Counted from the first letter of the stretch, positions 35,312 through 44,746 are shown. The stretch is 61,496 nt of DNA from Sneathiella sp. (GCF_002694385.1 NZ_NZMB01000023.1:1-61496), one strand, 5' to 3'. Notes: generated by a model not told the origin, from the letters alone. Numbers and translations are program-made.

Positions 35312-36229
35312 ATGAATATCAAACGCCTGCTCGAAAACATCAGCGATATGGCGCGGCAGCATAAGGATCGCGGAAAAGTTGCCGATTATATCCCTGAACT
35401 TGCCCGAATTGACCCTGCACAGTTCGGAATCAGCGTCTGTCTCGCCAATGGGGAGCAGCATTCGGCCGGGGATGCCGCAACGCCCTTCTCCATTCAGAGC
35501 ATTTCGAAGGTATTTTCGCTGGCCCTAGCGCTCGGCCGACTTGGTGACAGCCTGTGGAACCATGTCGGGCGGGAGCCGTCAGGCTATGCGTTCGATTCCA
35601 TCGTTCAGCTTGAGTATGAAAAAGGCATTCCGCGAAATCCCTTCATCAATGCCGGAGCCATTGTTGTGACGGACGCAATTCTAGCAGGCAGCACCCCGGC
35701 GGAAACCCTTGGCGAGTTGCTGCGCTTTATCCGCGTTGCCGCCGATGATGAAGACATTCATATCAATGACCGCGTCGCGCTTTCGGAAAAGGCGACGGGC
35801 GCACGCAATACCGCCCTCGCTCATTTCATGCGATCTTTTGGCAATCTGCGGAACGAAATTGACCTCACGCTTGGCACGTATTTCCATCAATGCGCCATCG
35901 AAATGAACTGCGCACAGCTCGCAAGATCCGGCCGCTTCCTCATGAATGCGGAAGGAAGCATTATTCCTCGGCTGATTTCAAGCGCCCGCATCCGCCGCAT
36001 CAATGCGTTGATGCTGACCTGTGGGCATTATAACGGATCAGGCGATTTTGCCTTCCGGGTTGGGCTCCCCGGAAAAAGCGGCGTCGGCGGCGGCATTCTG
36101 GTAATTGCGCCCATGCGTGCCTCCATCGCGGTCTGGTCGCCGGGCCTTAACAGCTATGGCAATTCCAAACTCGGCACGGAAGCAATGGAAATCTTCGCGC
36201 AAAAAACCGGCTGGTCCGTCTTCGGATAG
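35312..36229 (+). CDS. glutaminase (GlsA type)
   Basis: This is a 305-residue serine-dependent glutaminase. The catalytic Ser-x-x-Lys is in [17 protein letters not shown], and typical segments [11 protein letters not shown] and [11 protein letters not shown] are present. It hydrolyses glutamine to glutamate and ammonia. In this operon it may instead cleave a gamma-glutamyl amide made by the GS-like ligase. The start at 35312 has GGAG 6 bp upstream; an in-frame GTG at 35300 lies before it. It follows the glycerate kinase by 64 bp and ends the rightward operon. Confidence 0.92.
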   Translation: MNIKRLLENISDMARQHKDRGKVADYIPELARIDPAQFGISVCLANGEQHSAGDAATPFSIQSISKVFSLALALGRLGDSLWNHVGREPSGYAFDSIVQLEYEKGIPRNPFINAGAIVVTDAILAGSTPAETLGELLRFIRVAADDEDIHINDRVALSEKATGARNTALAHFMRSFGNLRNEIDLTLGTYFHQCAIEMNCAQLARSGRFLMNAEGSIIPRLISSARIRRINALMLTCGHYNGSGDFAFRVGLPGKSGVGGGILVIAPMRASIAVWSPGLNSYGNSKLGTEAMEIFAQKTGWSVFG

Positions 36230-36252
36230 AAGGAGTAGCGAGCACTCCCTTC
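36229..36252. terminator. hairpin between convergent glutaminase and decarboxylase genes
   Basis: GAAGGAGT (36229-36236) and ACTCCCTTC (36244-36252) pair with one bulge around a 7-nt loop, overlapping the glutaminase stop. It has no T run. Confidence 0.35.
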
Positions 36253-36266
36253 GCATCATCCGCAGG

Positions 36267-37259
36267 TTACAGGCTATAGCTTTCAAGGGCATTTTTTGGA
36301 AACAGTTCTTCCATCGTCACACGCCGCTCTGACAGGCCTTGCCGATGATGGTGATCAAGAAAAGCCTCAATCGTTGTTTCATTGCCTGCAATGCCATAGG
36401 ACCAGAAATTGTTGCCCATAAGCGCCCGCGCCTCGCGCAGATGATCTTCGACAAACGGCATCGTCACCTTGGTTGCGGAAGTATCTGAAAGAAGCTCCTC
36501 CGCCATCGCCTTGGAGGCCGAAAATGCCTTCATCAAAGCGCCCGCAAGGAAGGGATGCGCCTCCAGCAGACTGCGGCGAACCCCCAGGAGATGCATGATC
36601 GGGAATATCCCGGTCTTTTTCCAGTAAGCACTCGCGGTCTTTACCGTATTGCCAAACAGCCGGTCGATATCTGGATGATGATCGTCATAGCATTTCGGGC
36701 TGCGCGGGCCGATAAACCCATCAATCTCCCCACTGATCAATAGATCATTGAGAGATTTGCCTTCCGGCGCCGGAGTAATCATCACATCGCTCGGCAGGTT
36801 GAACGCCAGTTTTTCAGGCCGCCCGGCAGAATTCATCCCTCCGCGCACCCAGTTTATATCAGACGGCTTTACGCCATATTCATCTTCCAGCAGCGCACGC
36901 GCCCAGACATTGGCGCTGAGTTGATATTCTGCGATGCCAATCTTTTTCCCTTTCAGTTTTTCCGGAGAGGTGATTCCCTTATCGGTGCGGATATAGATGG
37001 CGCTGTGCCGGAAAGCACGGGAAAGGAAAATCGGCAACGCCTGATATTGCGAACGGTTTTGCGCGATACTGAGGACCTGACTGGCGAAGGAAACCTCCGA
37101 TATGTCGAAATCCTGATGACGAAAAGCGCGAAAGAACATCTCCTCCGGCGACAAAGCCATAAAAACCGGATCAACGCCGTCTATCTGTAGACGCCCATCG
37201 ATCAGAGGCCGGTTCCTGTCATAGTCACCGACCGCAATTGAAAGTCGTAATTTGCTCAT
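36267..37259 (-). CDS. 4,5-dihydroxyphthalate decarboxylase-like protein (Pht5/OphC family)
   Basis: A 330-residue protein with the type 2 periplasmic-binding-protein-like fold used by the cytoplasmic 4,5-dihydroxyphthalate decarboxylases. Typical segments are LRLSIAVGDYDRNRPLIDGR, GKKIGIAEYQLSANVWARALL and NWVRGGMNSAGRPEK. There is no signal peptide, which argues against an ABC binding protein. The reaction would be 4,5-dihydroxyphthalate to protocatechuate. The other three enzymes of the phthalate 4,5-dioxygenase route lie next to it, so it is probably the last step of that path or of a close analogue. Confidence 0.82.
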   Translation of the reverse strand: MSKLRLSIAVGDYDRNRPLIDGRLQIDGVDPVFMALSPEEMFFRAFRHQDFDISEVSFASQVLSIAQNRSQYQALPIFLSRAFRHSAIYIRTDKGITSPEKLKGKKIGIAEYQLSANVWARALLEDEYGVKPSDINWVRGGMNSAGRPEKLAFNLPSDVMITPAPEGKSLNDLLISGEIDGFIGPRSPKCYDDHHPDIDRLFGNTVKTASAYWKKTGIFPIMHLLGVRRSLLEAHPFLAGALMKAFSASKAMAEELLSDTSATKVTMPFVEDHLREARALMGNNFWSYGIAGNETTIEAFLDHHHRQGLSERRVTMEELFPKNALESYSL

Positions 37260-37274
37260 TCCCTTCTCCCGCCT

Positions 37275-38480
37275 TTACTTATTTTCTATAGGGTAACCCG
37301 GCACGGCGACCTGTTCTTTCAGTGGTTGCCAATTTCCGCCTTGCGCACTTTTCAGAATTGCGTGGCAGACCTCCAACGTCGCATGGCCCCAGCGGGCATT
37401 CTGGACGGGGAGATGGTTTTCCCGCACCATCTGCCAAATCGCGTCCATGACATGTCTGCGACCGGCAGCGAGCGGCTCAACGGGAAGTGTTGTCACGGCC
37501 TCATCCCCATATATCCGGATTTTTTCAGGGCCGATGCGAATGTCCGCATGATCAAGACTGAGCATAAGCTCGCCAAAATGCTCATTTCCATCGGGATCGC
37601 GTGGCAGTTCGCCAAGGCCAAAGCCCCGCATGGCTTTCAGGGCGGTCTCTTCCTCCGGATTTTTCACCGTTCGCAGTTTTCGCCGGGCTGCACCATACTC
37701 CGACGGATCCTTGCGCTGCCCCAACTCGCCCATCCAGCCCGCGCTCTCATCCCCATCATAATGCGCATAGCCGGAATAAGTCAGGTTCGCGGTGACGCCA
37801 TTTTCAAATTCCAGCAGCGCCATATAGGCCCCTTCTGACGGACGGGCCTTATCCCAGTTACCCGTCAGCGCCGTAACCCGCCGCGTCTTTCCCCCCGCAA
37901 GCAGACGGACAATGTCGATATGATGGACGGCCTGACTGAAAATAACGCCGCCACCGGTTTTCGTCGTCAACTCCTCCGCCCGCCGGGGACGATACATGAA
38001 ATCGGTGTCATAGTTCGCCCGGATCATACGCAGAGCGCCATATTTTCCGGACTTGATAATCTCCAGCGCCATGGCGATTTGCGGATCGAAACTATGGCTA
38101 GGCCCGACGGCGACATGGCGATTGTTATGGTCCGCCGCATTGATGATTGCGCGGCTGTCATCAAGCGAGAGTGCTACCGGTTTTTCGATGAGCACATGCC
38201 GCCCGGCCGCAAGGGCCGCAAGGGCATGCTCCCTATGTAATTGATGCGGACTTGCGACATACACCAACTCAACCGCCGAATTGTTCAGCATTTCGGAGAG
38301 AGTTTCATAAGCCGGTGCAGAAAACCGGGATGCGAATTCTTCCCGCGCCTCAACGCGCGGATCCACCGCTCCCGCCAACCGGATCCGTTTATCGGCAAGA
38401 ATTGAGGGAAGGGTCAACATAAAGGCTCGACCAAGGCCAACGACACCAAGGCCAAGCGCGGCGATCGCATTCGTCGACAT
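37275..38480 (-). CDS. Gfo/Idh/MocA-family dehydrogenase (Pht4/OphB-like)
   Basis: A 401-residue NAD(P)-dependent dehydrogenase with Rossmann motif GLGVVGLGRAFM, the EKP motif (HVLIEKPVALSLDD) and the central motif with Lys/His (FSQAVHHIDIVRLLAGG). In phthalate degradation Pht4, a member of this family, oxidises the cis-4,5-dihydrodiol to 4,5-dihydroxyphthalate. The position between the decarboxylase and the reductase supports that. I start at the ATG at 38480, one base after the reductase stop codon; a longer frame overlaps the reductase. Confidence 0.83.
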   Translation of the reverse strand: MSTNAIAALGLGVVGLGRAFMLTLPSILADKRIRLAGAVDPRVEAREEFASRFSAPAYETLSEMLNNSAVELVYVASPHQLHREHALAALAAGRHVLIEKPVALSLDDSRAIINAADHNNRHVAVGPSHSFDPQIAMALEIIKSGKYGALRMIRANYDTDFMYRPRRAEELTTKTGGGVIFSQAVHHIDIVRLLAGGKTRRVTALTGNWDKARPSEGAYMALLEFENGVTANLTYSGYAHYDGDESAGWMGELGQRKDPSEYGAARRKLRTVKNPEEETALKAMRGFGLGELPRDPDGNEHFGELMLSLDHADIRIGPEKIRIYGDEAVTTLPVEPLAAGRRHVMDAIWQMVRENHLPVQNARWGHATLEVCHAILKSAQGGNWQPLKEQVAVPGYPIENK

Positions 38481-38481
38481 C

Positions 38482-39435
38482 TCAGAGGTCAATCGTGATC
38501 TCCTCGTCTGCCGCGCGTGAGACACAAATCATAATGAACCTGTCCCTCTCCTTGTCACTCAACACCAGATCCCGATGCTCCACATCCCCGTCTAGCAGGA
38601 CCGTTTTACAGGCGCCGCAGGTGCCGCTCTCACAGGAGGAGCGTAAATCATACCCCCGTTCACGCAGAGTTTCGAGAATGGTCTGGTTTTTCGGAACCGT
38701 GATCCGCGCACCGGATTTTTTTAACAAGACGGTGAACTCCCTGTCATCGGCCTGGCTCACCTCGACCGGCTTGAAATCCTCGAAATGAATCTGCTGCTCC
38801 GGCCAATGCCCGGACATGTCCCGGACATCTTCCATCATCATCTTCGGGCCACAACAATAGACATGCGCCGCCGTCGGCTGCTCAAGATGCGGCCAGAGAT
38901 CATAAAGATGCGCGGGATCGCCCCCATCATGGTGCAGGATGACATTGGCGGCAAAATCGGCGGTCTCCAACTCGTCAGCGAAAACCGTATTTTCCCGCGA
39001 CTGGGTGCAGTAGATGACCCGGAAATTCTGATGCCCGTCTGCGGCCAGCTTGTGACACATGGACAGGATCGGCGTAATGCCAATACCTCCGGCAATGAAG
39101 AGATATTCATTGGCAGGGACCAGTTCGAAATTATTTTCAGGCGGCAGGATTTTCAAAATATCGCCCGCCTGAGTTTTCTCCACCATGCTCCGCGATGCGC
39201 CCCGCCCCACCCTGTCCGCACGAACGGCGATGAGATAGCGATCCCTCTCCAACGGGCTGTTGGCAAGAGAATATTGCCGCATACTACCCTCAGGTGTCCT
39301 TACACCGATGTGCGAACCTGCGGAAAAGGTCGGCAACTCACTTCCATCAACGGGCTTCAATTCCAGAATACCATGATCAGGCCCGACAAGCCGTTTGTCC
39401 GTAATGACAACTTTTATAAATTCACTTTCCATCAT
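38482..39435 (-). CDS. phthalate dioxygenase reductase-like oxidoreductase (Pht2/OphA1-like)
   Basis: A 317-residue protein with FMN (MRQYSLANSP), NAD (YLFIAGGIGITPILSM) and C-terminal [2Fe-2S] domains (RSSCESGTCGACKTV ... ICVSRA). This is the one-component reductase that feeds class IA Rieske oxygenases such as phthalate 4,5-dioxygenase. It is divergent from the oxygenase gene at 39565, with two operator-like palindromes between them. Distinct in sequence from the regulon A reductase at 32935. Confidence 0.9.
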   Translation of the reverse strand: MMESEFIKVVITDKRLVGPDHGILELKPVDGSELPTFSAGSHIGVRTPEGSMRQYSLANSPLERDRYLIAVRADRVGRGASRSMVEKTQAGDILKILPPENNFELVPANEYLFIAGGIGITPILSMCHKLAADGHQNFRVIYCTQSRENTVFADELETADFAANVILHHDGGDPAHLYDLWPHLEQPTAAHVYCCGPKMMMEDVRDMSGHWPEQQIHFEDFKPVEVSQADDREFTVLLKKSGARITVPKNQTILETLRERGYDLRSSCESGTCGACKTVLLDGDVEHRDLVLSDKERDRFIMICVSRAADEEITIDL

Positions 39436-39467
39436 ATTTCCGGATACTCAGTGCTTTTAAAAATTAT

Positions 39468-39481
39468 ATTAGATATCTAAT
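39468..39481. promoter_or_regulatory. regulon B operator, copy 1 (reductase promoter)
   Basis: ATTAGATATCTAAT, a perfect 14-bp palindrome, 33 bp upstream of the reductase start codon and 84 bp before the oxygenase ATG. Confidence 0.65.
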
Positions 39482-39534
39482 TTTATTTTTGCAAGGGCTA
39501 GACAAACCCGCAGTTTCGATTCTACATTGTTTTC

Positions 39535-39546
39535 TTAGATGTCTAA
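39535..39546. promoter_or_regulatory. regulon B operator, copy 2 (oxygenase promoter)
   Basis: TTAGATGTCTAA, 11 of 12 identical to TTAGATATCTAA, 18 bp before the oxygenase ATG and overlapping its leader. Confidence 0.6.
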
Positions 39547-39564
39547 ATTATTTTGGAGGCTCCA

Positions 39565-40869
39565 ATGCTGACGCCAGAAGAGAATGATCTCTTGTGCCGT
39601 GTGGAAGGAAATGCGCCCATGGGGCAATTGATGCGCCGTCACTGGATACCGGCGTTGATGTCAGAGGAGCTCGTTACCGACGGCAAGCCTGTCCGCGTTA
39701 AATTGCTGGGCGAGGAGCTTGTCGCCTTTCGTAATTCCGAAGGTAAAGTCGGGCTGCTGGATGAATTCTGTCCGCATCGCGGCCCTTCTCTCGCTTACGG
39801 CCGCAATGAACAATGCGGGCTTCGCTGCCTTTATCATGGCTGGAAATTCGATATTGAAGGAAATGTGGTCGAAATGCCGTCCGAGCCGGTCGGCACGCCG
39901 ATGAAAGAAAAGACAAAGATCAAATCCTATCCGACAGCGGAGGCAGGTGGCTTTGTTTGGGCTTATATGGGGCCGGCGGCGGAAAAGATAGCATTTCAGC
40001 GCCCTCCCTTTTCCCCCAATGACAGCACGCAAGTCTCCATTACCAAGGTAAAGGTTCCTTGCAACTGGGCGCAAATACAGGAAGGGCAGATCGACTCTGC
40101 CCATTCCTCCAGCCTGCATTCATCCGATATGGTACCGGCCCGCGTTGAATCGGCGGGCGCGACATCGACCAACTGGACACGCCCCTCCACAGACAAAGCC
40201 CCGCGCATGATCTCGCAGGTGACGCCATATGGTTTTCGCTATGTTGCGTTACGCAGGCCAATCAAGAATGCGCAAACCCATGATTATGCCCGCATTACCG
40301 TTTACGTCGCGCCGTTCATCTCCCTGATACCGCCGAATTCCTCCTATAATGTGGCGAGTGTGGTCGTCCCGGCCGATGATACTTCCACCTGGTTCTATTT
40401 CATCTCCTGGGGTGGTACGGATACAGTCGGCACGGACGAATGGCGTGCCTTCAACCATCTGGTGAAGGGCGTCGATATTGACGAGCATTACAATTCCCGT
40501 CGCACCATGGACAATGATTTCGGACAAGATCGCGATGCGATGGCCAGCGGGAACTTCACCGGCATCAAGGGCATCCCCAATCAGGATATCGCCATGTGGG
40601 TCAGCATGGGAAAAATAGCGGACCGCAGCCGTGATACTTTGGGGGCCAGCGATATTGCCGTCGTCGAATTCCGTCGTCTCATGGTGGAGGCGGTGAAGCA
40701 GTTCCGTGATGGCGCCGATGCCGCCATCGGGACAGCAGAACCGCGGGTGCCGCAAATCGAGATTGCCTCCTATCAGGGGATTGTCTCCAAGGGAACGGAC
40801 TGGCTCACCCTTGGCACGCAGGCAACCGAACAGGCCATCCTAAACAATATGGCAAAGGCAGCTTCCTGA
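39565..40869 (+). CDS. phthalate 4,5-dioxygenase oxygenase-subunit-like Rieske protein (Pht3/OphA2-like)
   Basis: This protein has 434 residues from the ATG at 39565, with GGAGG 6 bp before it. Rieske ligands are Cys69/His71 (CPHRG) and Cys88/His91 (CLYHGW). The catalytic domain has His180 and His185 in EGQIDSAHSSSLHSSD, the typical spacing of the phthalate-dioxygenase group (homomultimer, no beta subunit). The reaction would be ring dihydroxylation of phthalate or a related aromatic acid. With the reductase, dehydrogenase and decarboxylase genes it makes a full Pht2-3-4-5-type set. The exact aromatic acid cannot be read from sequence. Confidence 0.88.
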   Translation: MLTPEENDLLCRVEGNAPMGQLMRRHWIPALMSEELVTDGKPVRVKLLGEELVAFRNSEGKVGLLDEFCPHRGPSLAYGRNEQCGLRCLYHGWKFDIEGNVVEMPSEPVGTPMKEKTKIKSYPTAEAGGFVWAYMGPAAEKIAFQRPPFSPNDSTQVSITKVKVPCNWAQIQEGQIDSAHSSSLHSSDMVPARVESAGATSTNWTRPSTDKAPRMISQVTPYGFRYVALRRPIKNAQTHDYARITVYVAPFISLIPPNSSYNVASVVVPADDTSTWFYFISWGGTDTVGTDEWRAFNHLVKGVDIDEHYNSRRTMDNDFGQDRDAMASGNFTGIKGIPNQDIAMWVSMGKIADRSRDTLGASDIAVVEFRRLMVEAVKQFRDGADAAIGTAEPRVPQIEIASYQGIVSKGTDWLTLGTQATEQAILNNMAKAAS

Positions 40870-40899
40870 GTTCTCTTGCGGGAAATATCTCTTGTCGCC

Positions 40900-41463
40900 C
40901 TAAAGATTCCCGGCTCCCAAACTCCTTGTTGAGGGGATTTTCTTTCCCTCGGCAAGGGCGTTGGCTTCATCAAGCGCAAGATTTCTCACCATTTTCAGTA
41001 ACGCGCTACGCACCACCTTCTGCGTTTCCTCATCAATGCCCGCCAGTGCAACCTGGTTCACCTCCTGCGCCAGCGGAACCAGCTTGCTTTCCAGCGCCTT
41101 CCCTGCCTTGGTCAGGAAGATATATTGCTTCTTCAGATTACCTTCGCGGCGACGGCGGGTCACATAGCCAAGTTCAACCATCTTGGTGATCGCCGTATGG
41201 GCTGTCGGCTCCGTCAGGCCGACCTGTATAGCCAGATCACGCTGGGTAACACCATCGCGATGCCACATGGCGCGCAGAAAAATCCAGTGACCGAAGGAAA
41301 CGCCGTAATCGGCAAGCCGGGTCTGCAATGAACGGTTGAATCCACGCGCCAGATCCCGAACCAGATGGGCAATACGATCATCCGGATTTATCTGATCCCA
41401 ATGCGCCAGAATTGCACGGGTTGTCGCATCCGCCTCGATCCGTTCTTTTTCCGATTTGTTCAT
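40900..41463 (-). CDS. MarR-family regulator, candidate controller of regulon B
   Basis: A 187-residue protein with a winged helix-turn-helix (VTQRDLAIQVGLTEPTAHTAITKMVELGYVTRRR ... KKQYIFLTKAGKALE) and helical dimerisation ends, as in HpaR/PcaV-type aromatic-acid regulators. It is the only regulator between 36267 and 53512, where six copies of a TTAGATATCTAA-type palindrome occur at promoters. MarR proteins typically bind A+T-rich palindromes of this size, so it is the natural candidate. It lies 30 bp beyond and convergent to the oxygenase gene. No operator copy is seen in its own 186-bp upstream gap. Confidence 0.88.
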   Translation of the reverse strand: MNKSEKERIEADATTRAILAHWDQINPDDRIAHLVRDLARGFNRSLQTRLADYGVSFGHWIFLRAMWHRDGVTQRDLAIQVGLTEPTAHTAITKMVELGYVTRRRREGNLKKQYIFLTKAGKALESKLVPLAQEVNQVALAGIDEETQKVVRSALLKMVRNLALDEANALAEGKKIPSTRSLGAGNL

Positions 41464-41649
41464 GTTCGCCCATTTCCGTGGATCACAACTCTACGCACAA
41501 GAGGCTTTTTCCTTTGCCCGTAAATACTGCACTGCAATACAGTTTACCCCTTTCTTAGAGGAAGGGAAACCATTGCGTTACAAATATTAACCATAACAGG
41601 CGCGTTGTCTTATCGGCCGGATAACCTCATGTTTCAGATGCTGAAAGAT

Positions 41650-42990
41650 TTACATACTATTCGGCAGCAGCAGGGATATAGCCGGAATAAACAGCAGCAA
41701 CAAAAGGATAGCGCCTTCCGCAATCAGAAATCTGGATATACCCGCGAAAATTGAACTCAACTCCACATCTCGCCCGACAACCGCCTTGATGACAAAGGCG
41801 TTGAGACCCACAGGCGGTGTAATCAGGCCAATTTCCAGCAGCTTGACGACGATGACACCAAACCAGATCAGATCCATCCCCATATTCTCTATCAGAGGTA
41901 CAGAAACGGGCAAAGTGAGCAGCAGGATGCCAATCGGGTCCAGAAACATGCCCAGCACTAGAAACATCAGGCAGATCACCCCGATGACAACCCAGTCGGA
42001 GACATTGGCCGCCTCGATATGATGGATGATCCAGGGGGATACTTCCGTAAGGGAAATGAAAGAGACGAAAATCTTCGCGCCGAAAACAATCATGAAGATC
42101 ATGGCCGTCTGATAGGCCGTTTCTTTCAATGACTCAAAAAAACTCGACCAGGTCAGCCGCCGGAGGATAAAGCCGAGGAGCACCGCAACGCCCGCGCTGA
42201 TGGCCGCCGCCTCTGTTGTTGTGAAAAAGCCGCCATAGATACCAACCACGATGATCAGAAACAGCAGAATTGCGGGCCACGCCTGAGCGGCTGCCCGCCG
42301 CCGGGCGCCCGGGACCCGCTCTTCCCCGAAAGTGGGCGCTTCCGCCGGATTTATTTTCACCCAGAGCATGACAACGATAATAAACCCGGCAATGGATACG
42401 AGACCTGGCAGAATGCCCGCCAGAAACAGCTTGCTGATGGAGGTTTCCGTGAAAATGCCATAAAGAATGAAAGGCACACTCGGCGGTATAAGGGATCCCA
42501 GTGTGCCGCCAACCGCCACCGAAGAGGTTGCAAGCCGAGGACCATACCCCGCCTTCAGCATTTCCGGCGTGCAGATCCGTCCCATTGCGGCCGCGCAGGC
42601 AACACTGGAACCTGTAATTGCTGAAAACCCGCCACAGCCAAGAATGGATGCAATAGCGAGTCCGCCTGGTAGCCTCGCCAACCAGACCCGCGCCGCATTA
42701 TAGATGTCTGTCGTAATGCGGGCATGAAACGCCACCTGACTTAGCAGAATAAACAAAGGCACCATTGTCAGTTCAAATGAATGCACGAAGGCATAGCTGT
42801 TTGCCGTGACAATCGTCGCCGCACTACGCCAACCGGCGTCCATATTGAACTCACCACCTTCAGGCCAGGCATAGAAAAGGAAGGTGCAGCCAACCGCCAC
42901 CGCCCCTAAAGCAAAGGCAATGGGAACCCGCAGAACCAACAGCAGCACGACCAGCAGAAAGCCGCAAATTCCGAGCATAAACGGATCCAT
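41650..42990 (-). CDS. TRAP transporter, large permease subunit (DctM type), system 1
   Basis: A 446-residue permease with about 12 hydrophobic helices and the DctM signature around GCGGFSAITGSSVACAAAMGRI and GTLGSLIPPSVPFILYG; a C-terminal segment LLEIGLITPPVGLNAFV is conserved. TRAP transporters import organic acids by sodium or proton gradient with a periplasmic binding protein. It is 3 bp after the small permease gene and is very similar to the second DctM at 50367, so the two arose by duplication. Confidence 0.95.
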   Translation of the reverse strand: MDPFMLGICGFLLVVLLLVLRVPIAFALGAVAVGCTFLFYAWPEGGEFNMDAGWRSAATIVTANSYAFVHSFELTMVPLFILLSQVAFHARITTDIYNAARVWLARLPGGLAIASILGCGGFSAITGSSVACAAAMGRICTPEMLKAGYGPRLATSSVAVGGTLGSLIPPSVPFILYGIFTETSISKLFLAGILPGLVSIAGFIIVVMLWVKINPAEAPTFGEERVPGARRRAAAQAWPAILLFLIIVVGIYGGFFTTTEAAAISAGVAVLLGFILRRLTWSSFFESLKETAYQTAMIFMIVFGAKIFVSFISLTEVSPWIIHHIEAANVSDWVVIGVICLMFLVLGMFLDPIGILLLTLPVSVPLIENMGMDLIWFGVIVVKLLEIGLITPPVGLNAFVIKAVVGRDVELSSIFAGISRFLIAEGAILLLLLFIPAISLLLPNSM

Positions 42991-42993
42991 CTG

Positions 42994-43551
42994 CTATTCC
43001 TTTACTTTCGGTTCATCATAATCATAGAGGCGTAACAGGTCCGTGATCAGAACCAGCAGCATACGGACAAGCATCAGCGCAAAGCCGATAAAGAACATAG
43101 TCCGGCCCGGCCATTCCGGCAGATACAGGTCACCATCAAAATAGCTGCCATACTCAATCGCCGTCACAAGATCCATCCATGTGGCATATGTCAGCGGCAC
43201 AACCATCACCAGACCGACAAAGGCTGCGAACATATCCAGCAGGATACGCGCCCGGCCCGTCGCCCAGTTGGTAAACAGCTCCACCGCGATATGGCCGCGA
43301 TCAGCGGTCACAAAGGCCCAAGGCAGAGCCACCAGTGTCACCATCAATTCCCCCGCGATAATCAGATCATCTGGAATGATCGAGCCCACGAAATACCGGG
43401 CAACCACGGTGACAATAATCATGGAACCGAGAACAGCTATGCCCGCACAGGAAATCCACAGCCCCAGCTTTTCGAGCCAGACAAGGATTGCCGGATCAAG
43501 CCGACGCAGATCCGACAGATCCTCTTTCGGGAGGCCTATTTCCTGTTCCAC
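42994..43551 (-). CDS. TRAP transporter, small permease subunit (DctQ type), system 1
   Basis: A 185-residue membrane protein with four helices and the DctQ pattern (GELMVTLVALPWAFVTADRGHIAVELF). It begins at a GTG at 43551, overlapping the binding-protein stop by 16 bp; no ATG is nearby. It pairs with the DctM gene just downstream. Confidence 0.92.
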   Translation of the reverse strand: MEQEIGLPKEDLSDLRRLDPAILVWLEKLGLWISCAGIAVLGSMIIVTVVARYFVGSIIPDDLIIAGELMVTLVALPWAFVTADRGHIAVELFTNWATGRARILLDMFAAFVGLVMVVPLTYATWMDLVTAIEYGSYFDGDLYLPEWPGRTMFFIGFALMLVRMLLVLITDLLRLYDYDEPKVKE

Positions 43552-44609
43552 GGATAGCCCTGCTCATCACGAATTTTTTCATATTTTGCGATCAGCGCCA
43601 TATAGCTGTCGTAAATGTCCTGTGCCGGGAGGCCTTCGGAATTCATCCGCTCGATCCAGCCGGGAACCTTGTCATAGCCCATCTGTTCGAGTTTTTCCTT
43701 GTCCGCAGGATCCATCGCCGCGACTTCAACCGGATCATCACCGCTGGTCATACGTTCCAGAGCTTTCACATTAGCTTCGGTCAGCTGCTGTGCAAACCGG
43801 TCAATGAAATCCGATGTGATTTGGCGAATAATCTCCTGATTTTCTTTGGAAATCTCGTTAAAGGCATCTTTATTCATCACAATGCCATAGGACAGATGCT
43901 GCCCCCAATTCAGCTCCGTCAGCTTCTTGGCCACTTCATTCTGCTTGAACACCTCGATGGCATAGAGATAATTCTGGTTACATTCGACCACCCCTGAATC
44001 AAGGGCAGTATAGACCTTGCCCTGGCTCATCCGGACCACATCTGCCCCGAGATCTTTCAGCACGTCGCCATAGGAGCCCGCCGCGCGAATCTTGGTTCCC
44101 TTTATATCATCCAGCGTCGTGATGAACTTGTCTTTGCAGAGAATCTGGATCGCGCTGGTCGACAGGTTTGTGAGATAGACAAGGTTGAGCTCATCGAACA
44201 TCTTCTGCAATGCCGGATGGGTCAGAGACAGCTCATAGATAGCCCGCATCCCAACCCAGACATCGGCATTGGCAATCGGCACATCACCCACGCTGTAGGC
44301 CGCCAGTTCTTTCGGCGTATAGGCGGATATGATCGCAGCAATATCCGCCGCGCGGTTCCCAACCCCCTTCAGGCCGGAGCGTGAATCAAGCAACGCGCCG
44401 CCCCAGTGAATATCCGCCGTTACCTCGCCGTTGGTCCGCTTGCCGATTTCATCGGCCATCCATTGCAGGTTATTGGCCTGTACGCCCCGGTTCGGCTGCC
44501 CTTCAGACCAGCGTAGCTTCGTTTGCGCCAGCGCTGTTGTCGAAAGTGCAACAGCAGCCGAGAGCGTTACGGCGGCCACAGCCCTTGTCCAGTTTCTTGT
44601 CAGTCTCAT
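43536..44609 (-). CDS. TRAP transporter solute-binding protein (DctP type), system 1
   Basis: A 357-residue exported binding protein with a signal peptide (MRLTRNWTRAVAAVTLSAAVALS, ending TALAQ). The DctP family pattern includes KFITTLDDIKGTKIRAAGSYGDVLKDLGADVVRM, with the conserved Arg that binds the substrate carboxylate, and GVVECNQNY. I start at 44609 (GGGAG upstream); an ATG at 44639 is in frame. It is the first gene of the operon, with a perfect regulon B palindrome 124 bp before it. Likely cargo is an aromatic or CoA-activated organic acid. Confidence 0.93.
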   Translation of the reverse strand: MRLTRNWTRAVAAVTLSAAVALSTTALAQTKLRWSEGQPNRGVQANNLQWMADEIGKRTNGEVTADIHWGGALLDSRSGLKGVGNRAADIAAIISAYTPKELAAYSVGDVPIANADVWVGMRAIYELSLTHPALQKMFDELNLVYLTNLSTSAIQILCKDKFITTLDDIKGTKIRAAGSYGDVLKDLGADVVRMSQGKVYTALDSGVVECNQNYLYAIEVFKQNEVAKKLTELNWGQHLSYGIVMNKDAFNEISKENQEIIRQITSDFIDRFAQQLTEANVKALERMTSGDDPVEVAAMDPADKEKLEQMGYDKVPGWIERMNSEGLPAQDIYDSYMALIAKYEKIRDEQGYPWNRK

Positions 44610-44732
44610 TTGGTAGGTCTCCCGCGTTGATTTTTCCATATGGAGTAAAACCCGCTCTCCCGCTCCTAGCCGGAATTATCGGTTTCCACCCCTTCCCCGT
44701 CGTCTTATTTTTATTTCTTATTTCACAAATTT

Positions 44733-44746
44733 ATTAGATATCTAAT
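44733..44746. promoter_or_regulatory. regulon B operator, copy 3 (TRAP system 1 promoter)
   Basis: ATTAGATATCTAAT, a perfect 14-bp palindrome identical to copy 1, in the gap upstream of the TRAP system 1 operon. Confidence 0.65.
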
